DNA of 64,000 bases, taken from positions 75,719,554 to 75,783,553 of the forward strand of contig OX485803.1 of the NCBI GenBank assembly GCA_950295325.1, given 5' to 3'. Positions within the stretch are counted from its first letter, which is position 1. Each line of letters begins with the position of its first letter. The notes under the pieces are model-generated. The model saw only the letters and a list, made by a program, of their open reading frames with translations, did not search any database and was not told where the DNA came from. Below are positions 43,747 through 56,328 of the stretch, in pieces. Source of the DNA: Polytrichum commune. Taxonomy: Eukaryota; Streptophyta; Polytrichopsida; Polytrichales; Polytrichaceae. The position numbers were made by a program, and so were the translations under genes.

Positions 43747-46700
43747 TCAGTGAGACAAAATGGGCTGTGACGAATTCCTGAATAGGCGATTCAGGATAGC
43801 AGCAAGCCTCACACCCCCTTGTGCTAATCTTGCTTCCACAATAGGCAGCCGAGAGAGGAAGTAATCATCTGCAGGCAACAAATCAAGCAAGTATGTCATT
43901 TGTAAACCTAGATGCTCATGATCTGTCTTCACAATTATCTTGATCTGTAACCCTCATGAGCTACTTCTTGAGAATTCATGTGCTGATGTAGCAATGTAGA
44001 GGGCACATTACCTCCTAGAGTTGATCCTGGGGTAGCATTTCGGTATGCCCATTGGCAAGCCAGCCTGATGCTTTCAGTAGCATATCTGCAGCAAAGAACA
44101 ATGAGAATTACTTCACCACTCTGCAAGTTTCCAGTCGGTGTTCAGATTGATGCTTAGAATGAACCAGGTCTTAACAGTGCATGGTCAAACAAAATCCTAC
44201 GATGTACACCAATGCTAGTGTAATCCCTTTTATATCACCTCTTAGACATATTTCCCGAACATCACTGTTGAGACTAATGTATCTATGGTGGAGATAAAGT
44301 TTTGACTGTCTATTCTGAGCATCAGGTTGGTTGCCACATGTTCAATAAAAGAGGAAAGAAACTGAAAGCCTCTTGAACAAATTAAAATAATTTATATAAA
44401 CACTTGCAAAGCGTGAGAGTAAGAACAGGTGGGCCTCCTTCTGTATCAACAGTGAAGAATTGCATTGGCAGTGAAGAATGTGAAGTTCACAGATCTATAC
44501 ACAACTTGCCATTTCAATCCATTGGGAAAAAGCCAGAACATGGAGTTCAACTTACACATCAGGGCATGCAATTGCTCCATCTGAGCATTCACTCCACAGT
44601 TTTGCCTCTCCAACCCAGTTGTCCTGGATACAGTTCAGAGTGAACGTTGCTTGTCAATGGAGAGAACAAGAATAATGAATTGAACATCTCGAGGTTTTTC
44701 ATGTGTTGGGTAAGATTACATGCAAGGGCTGTAGCCGAGTGTTTCATCACTACTAACATTTCATAACACTTGCTATCAAGTAGAAAGGTAGTGTAAAAGG
44801 AAGAGCAGGAATGAAGAAATGCAAGGTACTGGGGATACCGTTATATTGTTCAGAATTGCAGTAGTCATGATAGCAAGACTTCCATTATAGTAGAGGTCCT
44901 TTGCCCTGTTAATAAATTCGTTGTCCCAAACCTGCAACATCATCCAAGACCTCCATCAGTTATGAGACACTAAGATTCATGATCCTCTGCACTATAGAAC
45001 AGTAGACCTCGGAGGAAAATCTAAATTTACTGTAGGAAGATTCTATGACAATATATCACTGTGTTGAGCCAACATTCTAACACTTCAGGCATTCACTTGT
45101 TAGTGTGGCGACTGAGGGTACCAGCCAAGCAACACCGCACTTTTGGTTCTTGCCAGTAGTGGACACGGAACGGAACATTGGGCAATGCTGTTTTAGAAAG
45201 CCCGTGAAGCTTCATCTTTCGAAAAAACACAAAATATGATTATAAACTTCAGGATACAAGAAAGCAGTTCTACCCAAACTTTACACCAGTTAAGATGTTA
45301 ACCACATCTAGTTAGCCTGTATTCTAAGCTCGTGGACAGAAAACAGTCTGATCTCTTCCTTTTCTTGATGAGACCTGTACTTGAGGGCCATTCAAGAGGC
45401 TCAAGAATCAAGGGACAGGAATGTGTTAGACCTCAACCTTTTTGATTGATCCTCAAATTGTATAAGAGTTTGCACAACAATACCTTAGAACATTTTAACC
45501 AAAGCAAAGGCAGAATATCAAGCACAAGTAAAATGCTTTGAAGCTTCAAGGGATGTGAGATTATATGCTCGTGAGATTACAAGAGAGCGTTGTACTTACA
45601 TGGTGCAGATTGGCTTTGCGTCTGTACCAATGCAATATTATAGTATTTCCACCTGCATCATTTGTGAAGCCCACATGCAAAGGCTGCACACAGAAAGAGA
45701 AGCACAGAGTAGCAGATGATTAACACCAGTTCAACATGTTCAATTCAAGTTTCAACAATACGATTATACAATACAAGAAGTACATTATTACCAATAGAAG
45801 CCACCAACCATTGTCCTTTCCACTTTTTCCGGCATAAAAGTCTAAGATATCAGTAACCCTGCATGAGAATTACTCCAAATAAGGAAGAGGTGAGTTAAAC
45901 CAACCTCAACAAGGTGAGAATAGGGTGTAGTGTATGACTGGACCAGAGGACTGAAACAAAAGAGGAGTGGCCGAACCTGGTGGATGTCCCCTACAATATG
46001 TGCTAGAAAGAGGAGGGCCTCTGTCAAGTTATCTGTTATGTGCACCAACATGATACCAGAATTAGATCAACCTATTGAATGTTAAAAGACTAGATTTGTT
46101 TTTGCATAGACTTCCTTAAGGTGTAAATGTTCAACTACAACCAAGGAACCCTGAAAATTCCCAACTATCAGATGTCAACTTCGAAGAAATTTAAGGAAGA
46201 GACAAACAATTATCTTGAACTCAGCCATTTGCAGACAGAGACAGGCACCGACATTTAAACTTTTGAATGCCATCAAGAAAGGACCAGCTCAGAATCTGCC
46301 AACAATCCAAAAAGTGGAACTTGTTTTGCCAAAGGATGGTCTATGTGAAGGGAGTGCCGCTTGTTGTATAATTTGCAGGATACACACACCGACTATTTGA
46401 ATGATGCTGGTTGATACAAAAACCAAATGAAGCTCAAGATAGACGAGCACTTACACTGTGTATCACGAACTTTGGTGGTAATTAGATTAGGTGGAGGCAG
46501 TTCAAACTTAGTCAGCTGAGAAGTATAGTTGTTGATAGCTCCTGATGCACAGTAGTCTTGTCTTCCATCCGCATCATGACAATCACCTGTGGCATCATGC
46601 ATTACAAATCTTACTGTCATTAGTCATGCCGTCCACAATCACAGGTAGGCTCTCTGCACTAATTCCCGTGAGTCTGGCAACCATCACGGTAATCCACCAA

Positions 46701-48265
46701 CTACATGATTATATAACTACTTTCGCTTTCTTCACATAACTTTTAGAAAAGTGAGATTCCAGTGTAAATTGTTATTCGTTGAACTATAGGGTTATCCTTT
46801 GATACTAAGGACTTTTGGTCGGGAGTTGGTTGTTTTGCGTACGACACTTTTCTATGTTCAGTAAGTTTTTGATGCAGTCTTGGAGGTAATGTGGAGGTTT
46901 GAATGAAGCACGTTCTACGTCAATTCATTGATGTCAAACTCAATTTGGCATGCCCAGAGGTGCTAAAACGAGTTTGGCCCTCAATGAACCAAAACAGATT
47001 GACCTTCATTCAAATTCAAACACTACCTCCAAGCATGCACCACAAGTGGAAATTATTGATTTGGCATGCAAAATAACCAATAGAAAATCATAGGGGACCA
47101 GCTCCCAACTCAAATGCTCAGCTTAAAGTTAAGTTGATGATTTATGACTGAGAGCTGTTATAATTTAAGAATCAAGACCTTATCTGCGAGCTACAGACCT
47201 TACGTCTGCTGAAAACCTATGCACAAGAAGAGAAGAAACATTACGGTCATAGTTGTATCGGCACAGGAAGTCCGGTGTATCAATGTAATGAATAGCATGT
47301 GTCCAGTGCCACTTGTACATCCACTTGATGTCGTCTGGCCAAGTGCAAAGGCTAGCAAGGCTGCCATTTGCATATTCTGGGAGTAGAGATCTCACTGCTT
47401 TCACTGTTGCTGGCTCCAGCATAGACTGCAGCAGGAGCACACTGTTGATATAACAAATCCTGTGAAAGATGCTCCTCAAGCCAGACGTGTAATCTCTAAA
47501 AGAATTCATAACCTTCATCAAAGCCCCCATACCTTGAAACAGATATTCCGAACATTCCAGTTTGTAGTGCTACTTGAGAATAAAGAATGCAACTATGAAT
47601 ATTTTCGGAGGAACCCTGCTGGTTCATCTGTATGAGCTCAATGGACATTGAACAGTCCGTCAAGCGCTACGCTGATAATCATGCCACCACGTTCCGATCC
47701 GACATCTGAGCATTGAGATTCTCTTGAACGCATAATGTGAGGAAATTTTGAGTAAACTAAACGTGAAGACTAGTTCCCGCATTGTACTGAATAATAGTAG
47801 AACATAGGGAGTTCGTGCAACATTGCAAAATTGAAATTCAAGTGACTGGGAAAGAGAAACAAATCAACGTGGGTTTGATTGCGAATAGGATAGAATTAAG
47901 ATAGCAAGCTTGAGAAAGCTTGAGACTTCGCAGCACTTCCAATATGAAACTAAAAAAATCGATCCTACGAGGAAACATGTCACTGTTGCAAATAGGATGA
48001 GCACGTCTGAATGCCTATGCACAAGTGATACCTTTTGGTTCCCTATATACTCTATAGCAGGGAACCACCAAAGAAGACATCGCAGGAGCACAGAAATCCT
48101 CAGCCAAGCCTATTAAAAGAAAAGGTGAATTCATAAACTCACCTCTGCCAGGAGGCAGGTAGAATGATGACCATCAGCTCCCCAAGCCACAGCAGTTCCC
48201 GGCACCAGCGCCACAAAGACGAAGGCTACAAGAGCCCATAATGCCAAAAATTTCGCTCCAGCCAT
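43747..48265 (-). CDS. S1/P1-type zinc endonuclease (BFN/ENDO family), secreted
   Basis: Nine exons on the minus strand (48265-48143, 47425-47245, 46586-46455, 46032-45977, 45683-45600, 44931-44839, 44623-44556, 44085-44012, 43868-43747) join with GT-AG introns in consistent phase to give 310 residues, as usual for plant BFN nucleases. Residues 1-27 are a signal peptide ending TAVA. The mature protein starts at Trp28, whose free N-terminus binds zinc in this family. All nine zinc ligands are present: Trp28, His33, Asp72, His87, His157, Asp161, His167, His191, Asp195. Diagnostic blocks are HYIDTPD, YNLTEALLFLAHIVGDIHQ, PLHVGF, HWYRRKANLHH and LAQGGVRLAAILNRLF. The enzyme cuts single-stranded DNA and RNA and removes 3' phosphates; plant members act in senescence and cell death in secretory compartments. 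The C-terminus has a short hydrophobic-polar extension (RNSSQPILSH). Intron 2 contains a family G MITE. Confidence 0.96.
46797..47121 (-). mobile_element. Family G MITE in nuclease intron 2
   Basis: It starts GGACTTTTGGTCGGGAGTTG, and the right end is the inverse of GAGTTGGGAGCTGGTCCCC. Its reverse complement aligns end to end with 9209-9526 in the thioesterase intron. Confidence 0.7.
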
Positions 48266-49464
48266 GGCCGCGAACCTCCTATCCTCCAATCTCACTAGTT
48301 TCACTTCAAATCAACAAAATCCTTGAGCTAGCCCTTTACGAACACCAGCTACAGCAATAAATCGATGATAAGAGAACTGCATTCGAGAATTGCATTACAC
48401 GTTCAAGTTCAACTCCAGGCGCCGAAACAGAACTCCATAAAATTCCACAAAATTAACAAAAAAAAGTCCTATGGAAATCCAAAAAAATTCATAGAGTCGC
48501 CTCAGGAGCAATCTCCACGAGATGCAGTTCTCGTGGAGTAATCAGAGCGAGAAATGGCTGCAAGGGTCGAATCCAAGAAAGAAATCCTTACAGGACAAGA
48601 CGAGGCGGGAGAGGCGGTCTCGAAGAAAAGGCAAGGTGCGCGAGGGATGGATGACCATCTTGGATGAATAACATGGATGAGCGAGCTACGAATGTGGAGG
48701 CTTTGCTTGTACGCACGCATTAGGGATGAATATTCTGCGATTCCGGGGTTCGCTTGTAGCACATTCATCCATTCCGGCTTGAGTCTTGGGCAGGCGGTTG
48801 AGTGCTGGGTTTGTGAAGGAAGTTCTCACGTCAAGTTAACTCTTTGCTAGAGTGAGTTTTTAGATTTGATCACTTTCTTCAAAATGGGCCAACCTTTGCA
48901 TTTGGTCCTAGAGTTCATTCAAGTTACACATAATGCTATGTGATACACTCGAGGTGGGCACCAAGAAACAAATGTTCAAATGTTTGGCAAATTCAAAATT
49001 ATAGATAGATATAAATGTTGGCTCCAATGGATCCAATGGAGCAAGGATCAATGAAGAGCCTCTTTGCTTGCATGTTATTTTTCCTTTTGGGGCTAGGCCC
49101 AATACTATGGTAGTCATGTGACTAATCAACCATGGTGCTACGATAATCTCAAAGAAGATTACCCTAGACTTATTAGAGATTACATTACATCAACACATAG
49201 TTTGTACGTGATCATCATCCTTTTCAAATAAACCTCCACACTATCATGTGCAATTAGGTTGCCTTTGGGAATTGGTTGCATCTTTAGCTATGCAAATTGC
49301 CTTGGGTTTGAAATCATATTACCAAACCTTATAACTTTGTTCATTGATCCATATAGCAAGGTTCATAATAATAATAAAATACTATAATCTGCTATTGTGA
49401 CAATAAATACTCAAAATAGTGTGGAATATTGATAAATCAGCATAGGGCAACAAAGATGCACGTG
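48266..49464. other. Promoter side of the nuclease gene
   Basis: 48266-48800 is GC-richer and probably holds leader and promoter. A minus-strand 88-codon ORF (48768-48502) lies upstream of the start codon and could be an upstream ORF; no family resemblance. Beyond 48830 the DNA is AT-rich with nothing recognised. Confidence 0.4.
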
Positions 49465-49658
49465 GGTCCAAGATAACCTTAAACTACCGGATGATGGTGG
49501 AGAGATACCCAAATCTCAAGGAAGAGGTTGGCGGTTCGAATCCCGGCTGTGAAATCTCTTCTCTACTTGACGAAAAACTTGCCAGGTGGTCAACTGCCTC
49601 TTGTGCTTTGGCGCTCGCATGTCGGCCTTCTATCTCAAAAAAAAAATAACAAAAATAA
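49465..49658 (+). mobile_element. SINE, copy 2, with 9-bp target duplication
   Basis: It starts GGTCCAAGATAACCTTAAAC and carries a perfect B-box-like GGTTCGAATCC. CTACTTGACGAAAAACTTG, CAGGTGGTCAACTGCCTC and GCGCTCGCATGTCGGCCTTC follow, with an A-rich tail. Exact 9-bp direct repeats ATGCACGTG flank it (49456-49464 and 49659-49667). It aligns over its whole length with 22713-22902, and the shared start at GGTCC fixes the 5' end. The head resembles a tRNA, while the 3' half is unrelated to tRNA. Confidence 0.92.
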
Positions 49659-49667
49659 ATGCACGTG

Positions 49668-51604
49668 AATATCAGTGTAGGATAGGGGATGACTCACTCC
49701 ACTCACATAGGTTAGATTGGTAGGTCATTCTTCAATAAAATTTCATCCAATTTGATGGGACATGGTAAACTATAATGTGGATCTATTAGTACTAAGTTGC
49801 ACGGATTTTGGTTCATGACACCTAACATGGAGGGTGGCATGGTTAAAAAGTGTCTTCTCCAAATTTGTTGTTAAACCATTTTAATTGGGTCCCATCAGAC
49901 TATCAAACAAGGACTTTGATCTAAAGTTAAAGGGTCAAATTATTTCTAAACTTAGAAATCACTAGGTTATACAACACTTCTCTATGTTTTCACCCCCCCA
50001 ATGGTAGGTGTCATGAAACTTTACCCAATGGCAAGTTCCACCAATTTGCCATTAATCTTACCACTTCTACCTGTGGTCAACATGGTGCAAGGATCATAAT
50101 TAATTGGAATTTTTGTTTCCTAACACCTACCAAGGGGGAGTAATAAAAAAAAATGTCCCTATAGATTTGTTGTTGATTCGTCCCGATATAAGCTCACTAG
50201 ACTAATTTGGAGTCCATGACCCTAATTTAAGTATTCTAAAGATAGAAATTACCAGGTCTACAATAATCATCAATTTTTTCACCCTCCCACTCCCATAGTT
50301 TACCCTCCCCATTAGTAAGTGTTGTGAACATTCACCCAGTAACTGGACTTGCGAAGTTGGTCAAATATGTTGAAATAAAAAAAAATTGGATCAAAAGTTA
50401 CAATGTAGTACCAAAATGTCTAGAAGTTAAATTAGTATCAGTATGATATCCTCAAAAAGCATCACTGAAAATGTGTCCACAAAAAAATTGGGTATATTCG
50501 GTACTAGAATCAAATTTTATGATGTTACAAATTCCTTGTCAAGCTCATGATCAAGTTGAGGGCTCCATCAACAATAAAAATGTAGGAAATTCAAGGTAAT
50601 GAATTTTATGCATATCTTGTACAAACCACGTGCAAACTTTCAGAATTTGGACAATTGCCAAAATAACTATATTTAACTATATAATTTTCAATACATTTTA
50701 GGGAACAACTATAGTTAACTAGAAAAAATTAAGACCAAATTCAAGAACAACTAGATAGTTAATTATTGTCAAAATTGAAGAAGTTCACTTCTTGATTTGC
50801 TTTAGTTGAGGGTCTTTAATATGCTCGGGCCATTGAGGATCATCAAGAAACGCTTTTATATGATCACTCATAGTATTGGGCTCCGGAACAACCTCCATGT
50901 ACACCACCAGACACAAATAACACACTAGTGACACTACAACACTACAACATAATTCCGGTTGTGCTCAACTTTAGTTAAATATATCTAATTACAGTTAACT
51001 AGATTTTTTGGCAGATCAAATTGCGAACAACTATAATTACGAAAGGCAACTAGTTAACTAATAGTTGAATTAGTTGGTTAGTTGTCCAAGGTCTGCAAAC
51101 TTTCTTGACATATGGAAATTGCTTTATTTGTTTTCAACTGTAACTTCTGCCATCACTATCATGTGCATTTTTTTTCCTTTTAAATTTATATTTTCAAACA
51201 ACATGTTTTTTTAGTATAAACAAACATTCACCAAATTCAGATTTAGTGTGCAAAATTGTTAATTCATTTATTGAACCTTTGTAGGGTATACAAGTGGTCA
51301 AGTTTTGCCATGCTGTCCACTTTAAAGCATATATAGATTTATGAGATAAATTTAATTCAATAGCATCGATTCTGATACTAATATGGGATTAATATATTTA
51401 ATGCCTTTGGAATCAAGTCACCACATGCATTTCATTATATTTATGTCAGTATGTATGCATAGTGAAGGCGTTTAATAAGCAAACCTATATTTGGTTGTGT
51501 CCTTTCGTAATGCAAAAGGGTAAAAAATAGCAAAGAGTGTTTGGCTCTCAACTGGACGTGCCTATAACCTTGGAAGAATCTGTATCATGTACTCTCTAGT
51601 ACAT
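49668..51604. other. No recognised gene
   Basis: AT-rich DNA. TAACTATA/TAGTTAACTA-type motifs recur at 50650-51070 in both orientations, suggesting decayed simple or palindromic sequence. No ORF of note is seen. Confidence 0.4.
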
Positions 51605-51900
51605 TCTGTAATATCAACCTCCTTAATGTCACTCCTTCTCTTGTATCCCGAAACCATAGGGAATGGAGGTTCTCAGGTTTCCTTCCCATGTATCATGGGT
51701 TTTAACATTAAAATAACCAAAGCATTCAAACTACACGTTTGCACGCATCACGTTGTCATCATTGTCATTATTGTAATGTTGGTTTTGTGTCATTCCATAA
51801 TGTCACATGTTACACTAATTCTCCTTTATCACGCATCCATGGTAACACTACATAACTCAATATCACGTGCACTTTGGTTGCCACAAGCGTGATATTACAA
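51605..51900 (-). mobile_element. Family F element (F3)
   Basis: The reverse complement matches 30090-30410: TGTGGCAACCAAAGTGCACG, GAGAATTAGTGTAACATGTG, GACAACGTGATGCGTGCAAA and AGTGACATTAAGGAGGTTGA. The termini are more decayed than in the 56-57 kb copy. A 101-codon plus-strand ORF here is a by-product. Confidence 0.65.
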
Positions 51901-53036
51901 ATGTTGAAGTGTATTGATTTGGTGTTGTTGACTTTTGGGCACCACTTTGATAACCAAATTATTCAACTCATAAAGCAAGCATTGGTGGGGGAAAAGAAAA
52001 TCAACTCCATATTACCTTGGTGACTTGGGATGATGAGTCATTGATGATAACCATGGCTAGTGACAGATTATATACATCATATTTTGGTCCAGCCCAATTC
52101 CAAACAACTACCAAATTGATGTGCTCCACCCACCACTATTCAAATTATTGAGGTTCTATACTAATGGAGATAAGTTGTGTTGTTTGTGTGTGCATCATAT
52201 TATATACGAAACCCCCAAGCACGCTTGAATACAGAGCTCATCGTGGCTAGATGGATAATACCGTGATCCAACTCGTGATACTTTTTGACATGAACATATT
52301 TGTGATAGATATGTCTAAGGTGGACAGACATATGAATCCTCACTGCATTGAGAAACACAATTGCACCAGAAATACGAGCCGTGCTCAAAAGGAATGCTTT
52401 ACATAATGATGAGCCCTAATGAACATCATTGAGTGTGCTCACCAAGATTGTGGAGGGTCACTGCAACTTGCAATAACTGCGGCAATAAATTGCTCAACTC
52501 TAGACAGCACCTACAATAGAGTCAAGGTCAAGCTGAAACTGATGTAGATCTACTACTAGTATTTGCACGCAACATCGAATTAAGGTAATCAAAAACCTTG
52601 AATGAACTACTTAATAACTTCTGCTGTAGTATGATTCTGTCAAATGTGGAAGAAAATGAGAATTTAAATGATTTTATTTGCGAATCTCAGCTACATAGTC
52701 ACAGGAATCCAAGATTGTTTCAAATCGCCTGCACAGCAATCAAAGAGAAGAAATTGGAAGAAACGGATCCCACAGCTAGCGGCCATCGGATCAGGTCTGA
52801 AATTAGAAGGAAATTTTTTGATCTCCTTGAGGGACGTCCATTCGGAGTAGTTCGGCGGACTTCGACATCCTGGCACATCTTCTGACAAGAATTTGAGCCT
52901 GACCCCATTCAGAAGTGTTTGCCGAAGACATTAGATGCCGAGGTTAAGAATTCAGGATCGATCAAATTGGCACGATGAGTAAAGACAAGTCATAAAATAA
53001 TTCTCATTTAATGCTGCAGGATGAAGAATTAATGAA
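51901..53036. other. 3' flank of the CASP-like gene
   Basis: No recognised gene. Overlapping ORFs in opposite frames at 52598-52908 show no family resemblance; they lie directly past the stop codon and may be 3' untranslated sequence. Confidence 0.35.
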
Positions 53037-54993
53037 TCAGGTAGCAATTTTGTAAAGGCGGTAGTAGCCCTGAGATGCGGTGAGCGCCAAGCACATTGCC
53101 GCAAAGAGGCTCATTGCGACCGCTGCACCGGCTTTGCTACAATACGTAAGGCCGGAAGTGTTTGCGCAAACTTCAATGGTGAGTCCGGCTGCAGCTCCAA
53201 CGGCGGAAAAGAGCATGTACGCCAGAACCTGCTCCATGTCCAAACATCAATGCAGCATGATCAGAACTCACCGAGCAGAAAATCAGTTGTCAAATGTCAA
53301 TAACTGTCCATCAATAACTAATCACCGGGATCTTATAAGCAGGTGTAGAGAGAAAAAAGCCTTTACTTCATCGCAAATTTATTGATTTAAAGAGCGAACT
53401 TGCTGTAAAAGCTGTGGTATAGATGATCAGTAATTTATAACCATGCAACGCCCTTTCCTAATAAAGCTTACTTTATCCAGCAAACTTGTAGATAACATTC
53501 ATTACGAAGGGTAATATAGCTGTGCTTGATGAATCTATGCACTTCATTTTTGGTAGAGATACATGTTGTAGGTATGCCTCTCCCCTCGATCGACTAATGC
53601 CATCTTCATATTCGAGCCATCGATCATGCAAGTCGAGTTCGAGTATTACTTCTGTCTGTAAATTTCAGAACACTCTTGGAGGGTACTTATGTATCTCCAA
53701 AAGTTTTGTTCAGGGAGAGTCAAGATGTAGCTGTAGATGCACAAGTCAGAGGGAAACCCTTGGAGCTACATCGCCGCATGGACTCATCATGGAACTGTCA
53801 AGTTCATCGAGTTTCTGATCAGTGCGATTTGGTGTACTGTGAGGTCCACTCGCTTGCGGAAAGTAAAAGGTAACGCAGACTGGCAGGATCGATCGAAAGT
53901 TGGAGTACCTGAAAGTACTATTCTTTTGTGTGTGTCGTTCAGTGCATAGTATTGTGTCCTCATTCATCCTAGAAAAGTTGAAAGGAGTAATATGGTCAGG
54001 GAATAACTCACATGGTCGACGAAATACAGGATGACTGTCATGCCCTTCTTGGGTGAATCAAGAATCGATCTGCCAGCTGTTAAGTTAATGATCAAAAACA
54101 CCAGCAGTACGATGGCGTAGAGGCACACGATCACGTCCATGGACAGAAGGTATCTGGAGATCATCAACATCAACATCAACATCAGAAGCTAGCCACTGCA
54201 TCAGTTTGAAAGCCAACCCATATTTTTAAACGATGTGATAAACAGAGTATAACGTCGCACACGGATCAACACCTATATTGTGGACCAAGGTAGACCAGTG
54301 ATTTATTTCGTTCACAATGTAGGTGCTTCAACCTAGTGCAAGCACCACGTCACAGACAACATTTATCAAAGGACACTGATAAAGACTCTTTGGAAGCCTA
54401 TTGCCATCTATGCACCAGTCACAGCGAAGGTGAATATCGAGAAAATGTGCAGAACATTAGCATTGTATCCGCTGTGGAAAATATGAGGGAGTTGGCTATC
54501 TAGTGCAAGCACAACGTCATAGACTCATTTATTATCAAACACTGGTTTGCGGCGAAGGTCGATCGACAAATGTACAGATTCATACTAGCTATGAACATTG
54601 CCATCCGTGACGCTGGAAAAATGTGAAGGAACTGCTGGCAATATTTGCGACGTCTGAAGATATACTGGGGGGTGGGGTGGCTTACGCAAAGTTACTGTCT
54701 TTCACCGTTTGAACGACGTTACCGTTACCATAATCGATATTGTTGGACGCCACGATGGAGAATCCGATGAGGGTGAAAAGAATTTGGGCTGATCTCAACC
54801 CCAGGTAGGAGTATGTCACGCACGGCGAGTCGAGGCTTGCGAGGGGCTTGGAAGTGTTGTACCTGGCCGGAGTTGTCCCCCCGTTGGTAGCAGCAGTAGG
54901 CGGTGATTGCACGGGTGCAGGCTGTGCGTGCTGGAAACCACGGCCGTTGTCAAATTCTTCGGTTTGCCAGGCGCCTCCATGATTACCTGCCAT
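53037..54993 (-). CDS. CASP-like four-pass membrane protein (CASPL, MARVEL-like)
   Basis: Three exons on the minus strand (54993-54686, 54153-54012, 53228-53037) join in frame to give 213 residues. A Pro/Thr/Gly-rich cytosolic N-terminus of about 60 residues is followed by four hydrophobic segments: 64-83 (with Arg67 at its start), 109-128 (VIVCLYAIVLLVFLIINL), 148-170 (FVDHVLAYMLFSAVGAAAGL, Asp149) and 183-203 (AGAAVAMSLFAAMCLALTAS). An Arg in the first segment and an Asp in the third are the conserved features of the CASP/CASPL family. The loop before the last segment has two Cys (CANTSGLTYC). CASPs build membrane scaffolds for Casparian strips; CASPLs outside the endodermis are less well defined. 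The frame is open upstream to an ATG at 55095, but that extension lies in a tandem repeat, so the inner ATG is preferred. I cannot assign a subgroup. Confidence 0.88.
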
Positions 54994-54999
54994 CTTTTT

Positions 55000-55290
55000 C
55001 TTTCCGAAACAATCTCTTGTCCAAGCACTATCTTCGGTACTCAACCCTCTCTCTGCAATGTAGCCTCGTATCTCAACCCTTTCTCTTCGAAACAAATGTC
55101 TCGGCCAACTACTTCTGCAGGCTAACTTCGGTTATCCAGCTCCAGTACTAAACCCTCTCTCTGCAATGTCTTGGAACACAATCCTTTTTCTCTTCCAAAA
55201 AAATCTCCTGGCCAAGTACTTCTGCAGGTTAGCAGCTGTTAGGTACCAAACAGCCAACTCTTGTACTAAACCCTCTCTCTGAAATGCGTC
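55000..55290 (-). repeat. Three-unit imperfect tandem repeat in the CASPL leader
   Basis: TACTxAACCCTCTCTCTG recurs at 55038, 55146 and 55264, and CCAAxTACTTCTGCAGG lies in two of the units; the period is about 108-118 bp. The repeat lies just upstream of the CASPL start on the minus strand. Confidence 0.75.
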
Positions 55291-56328
55291 GTAGCACAAC
55301 CGACTCGGCTTGCATTCAACAACAACAAAATGTGGACATGGCTCGAGACTCAACCCCAGTATATGCACAGAAGCACAATGTTGTGATGAATCTTGCAGCT
55401 TTTTTTAGAAATCGTCTCGGTTTCAGGTGCCACTACAATTTTGAAGCGAGTTTTGAGTCGGCAGCGTGTCCACTTGCAGGTTGCAACTGTACCTGTGCAG
55501 ATAAAGGTTACTGCAACTTATATGGTAGCAAAACTAGGCATCAGCCAGGACCCCAGCCTCCGCACGATGCATCTTTTAATTTATTACCAATTTATCATCA
55601 CAATGTCACGTTTGGGGTGGGAATGTCAAAGCTTGACAACAACAGCTCAGACTCATCAACCAAAATAAGGGGAATCTCCACCTGGTAGATTCCCGGCACT
55701 CCCTCCTGGTACAAATTTACCCTCAGGAGCCACTATCAAGGGTAGATATACGAATTGGTGAAATTAAGCTGATTCGGCCAGAAAGGGTGGCTTAAAATTT
55801 GTGCAACATTTTCCAGAGATGGAGTTGAGGAAATCATGAGGAATGCAAGTTGTTTCATAGTTTTAAATTCTCTGTAAATAAATAGTTACATTTTTTCGAA
55901 AGAGGTAAGTAAGTCGAACCTCCTACTTGTGTAGTAGATTCTCTCTAATTCGAGTATCAAAACATCCCACTCTGGATACGAATGCACACAAAATGGTTCA
56001 CTGAATGGCACTCAAAAATGATTGCAAGTGGTGCGAAACAACACCAATCTGACCTATCACTACATCCAACATGTCACTACATCCTTTGTAAGCCACCACT
56101 TTTACAAATAACCATTTTGGATCCACACAAGAATCATACTACCCCTAGTCTAGTGCACCAATACACCATTTATGGTCTTTAGTGTCACTTACTAATCGGA
56201 ACTATGCAATGCAATAACTTCTCACTATAGACTCCAATTTTTACTTTCAAAGTTTGTATAAGTTATCCACATATTGTAGAACATAACTGACTTTTCTTAC
56301 TAGAATATCACATTCTCAACAAATAGAC
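55291..56328. other. Upstream flank of the CASP-like gene; no recognised gene
   Basis: A 134-codon plus-strand ORF (55284-55688) overlaps another in a second frame and resembles no family. 55770-56200 shares phrases with 3060-3300 (GTTGAGGAAATCATGAGGAAT; TTCATAxTTTxAATT; GAATGCACACAA), so it is an old dispersed repeat. Confidence 0.4.

Noticed and set aside
48502-48768. 88-codon minus-strand ORF as a separate small gene
   Set aside because: It sits where the nuclease leader should be and resembles nothing known; at most an upstream ORF.
52598-52888. 95-codon ORF past the CASPL stop codon
   Set aside because: Several frames on both strands are open here; no domain; probably 3' untranslated sequence.
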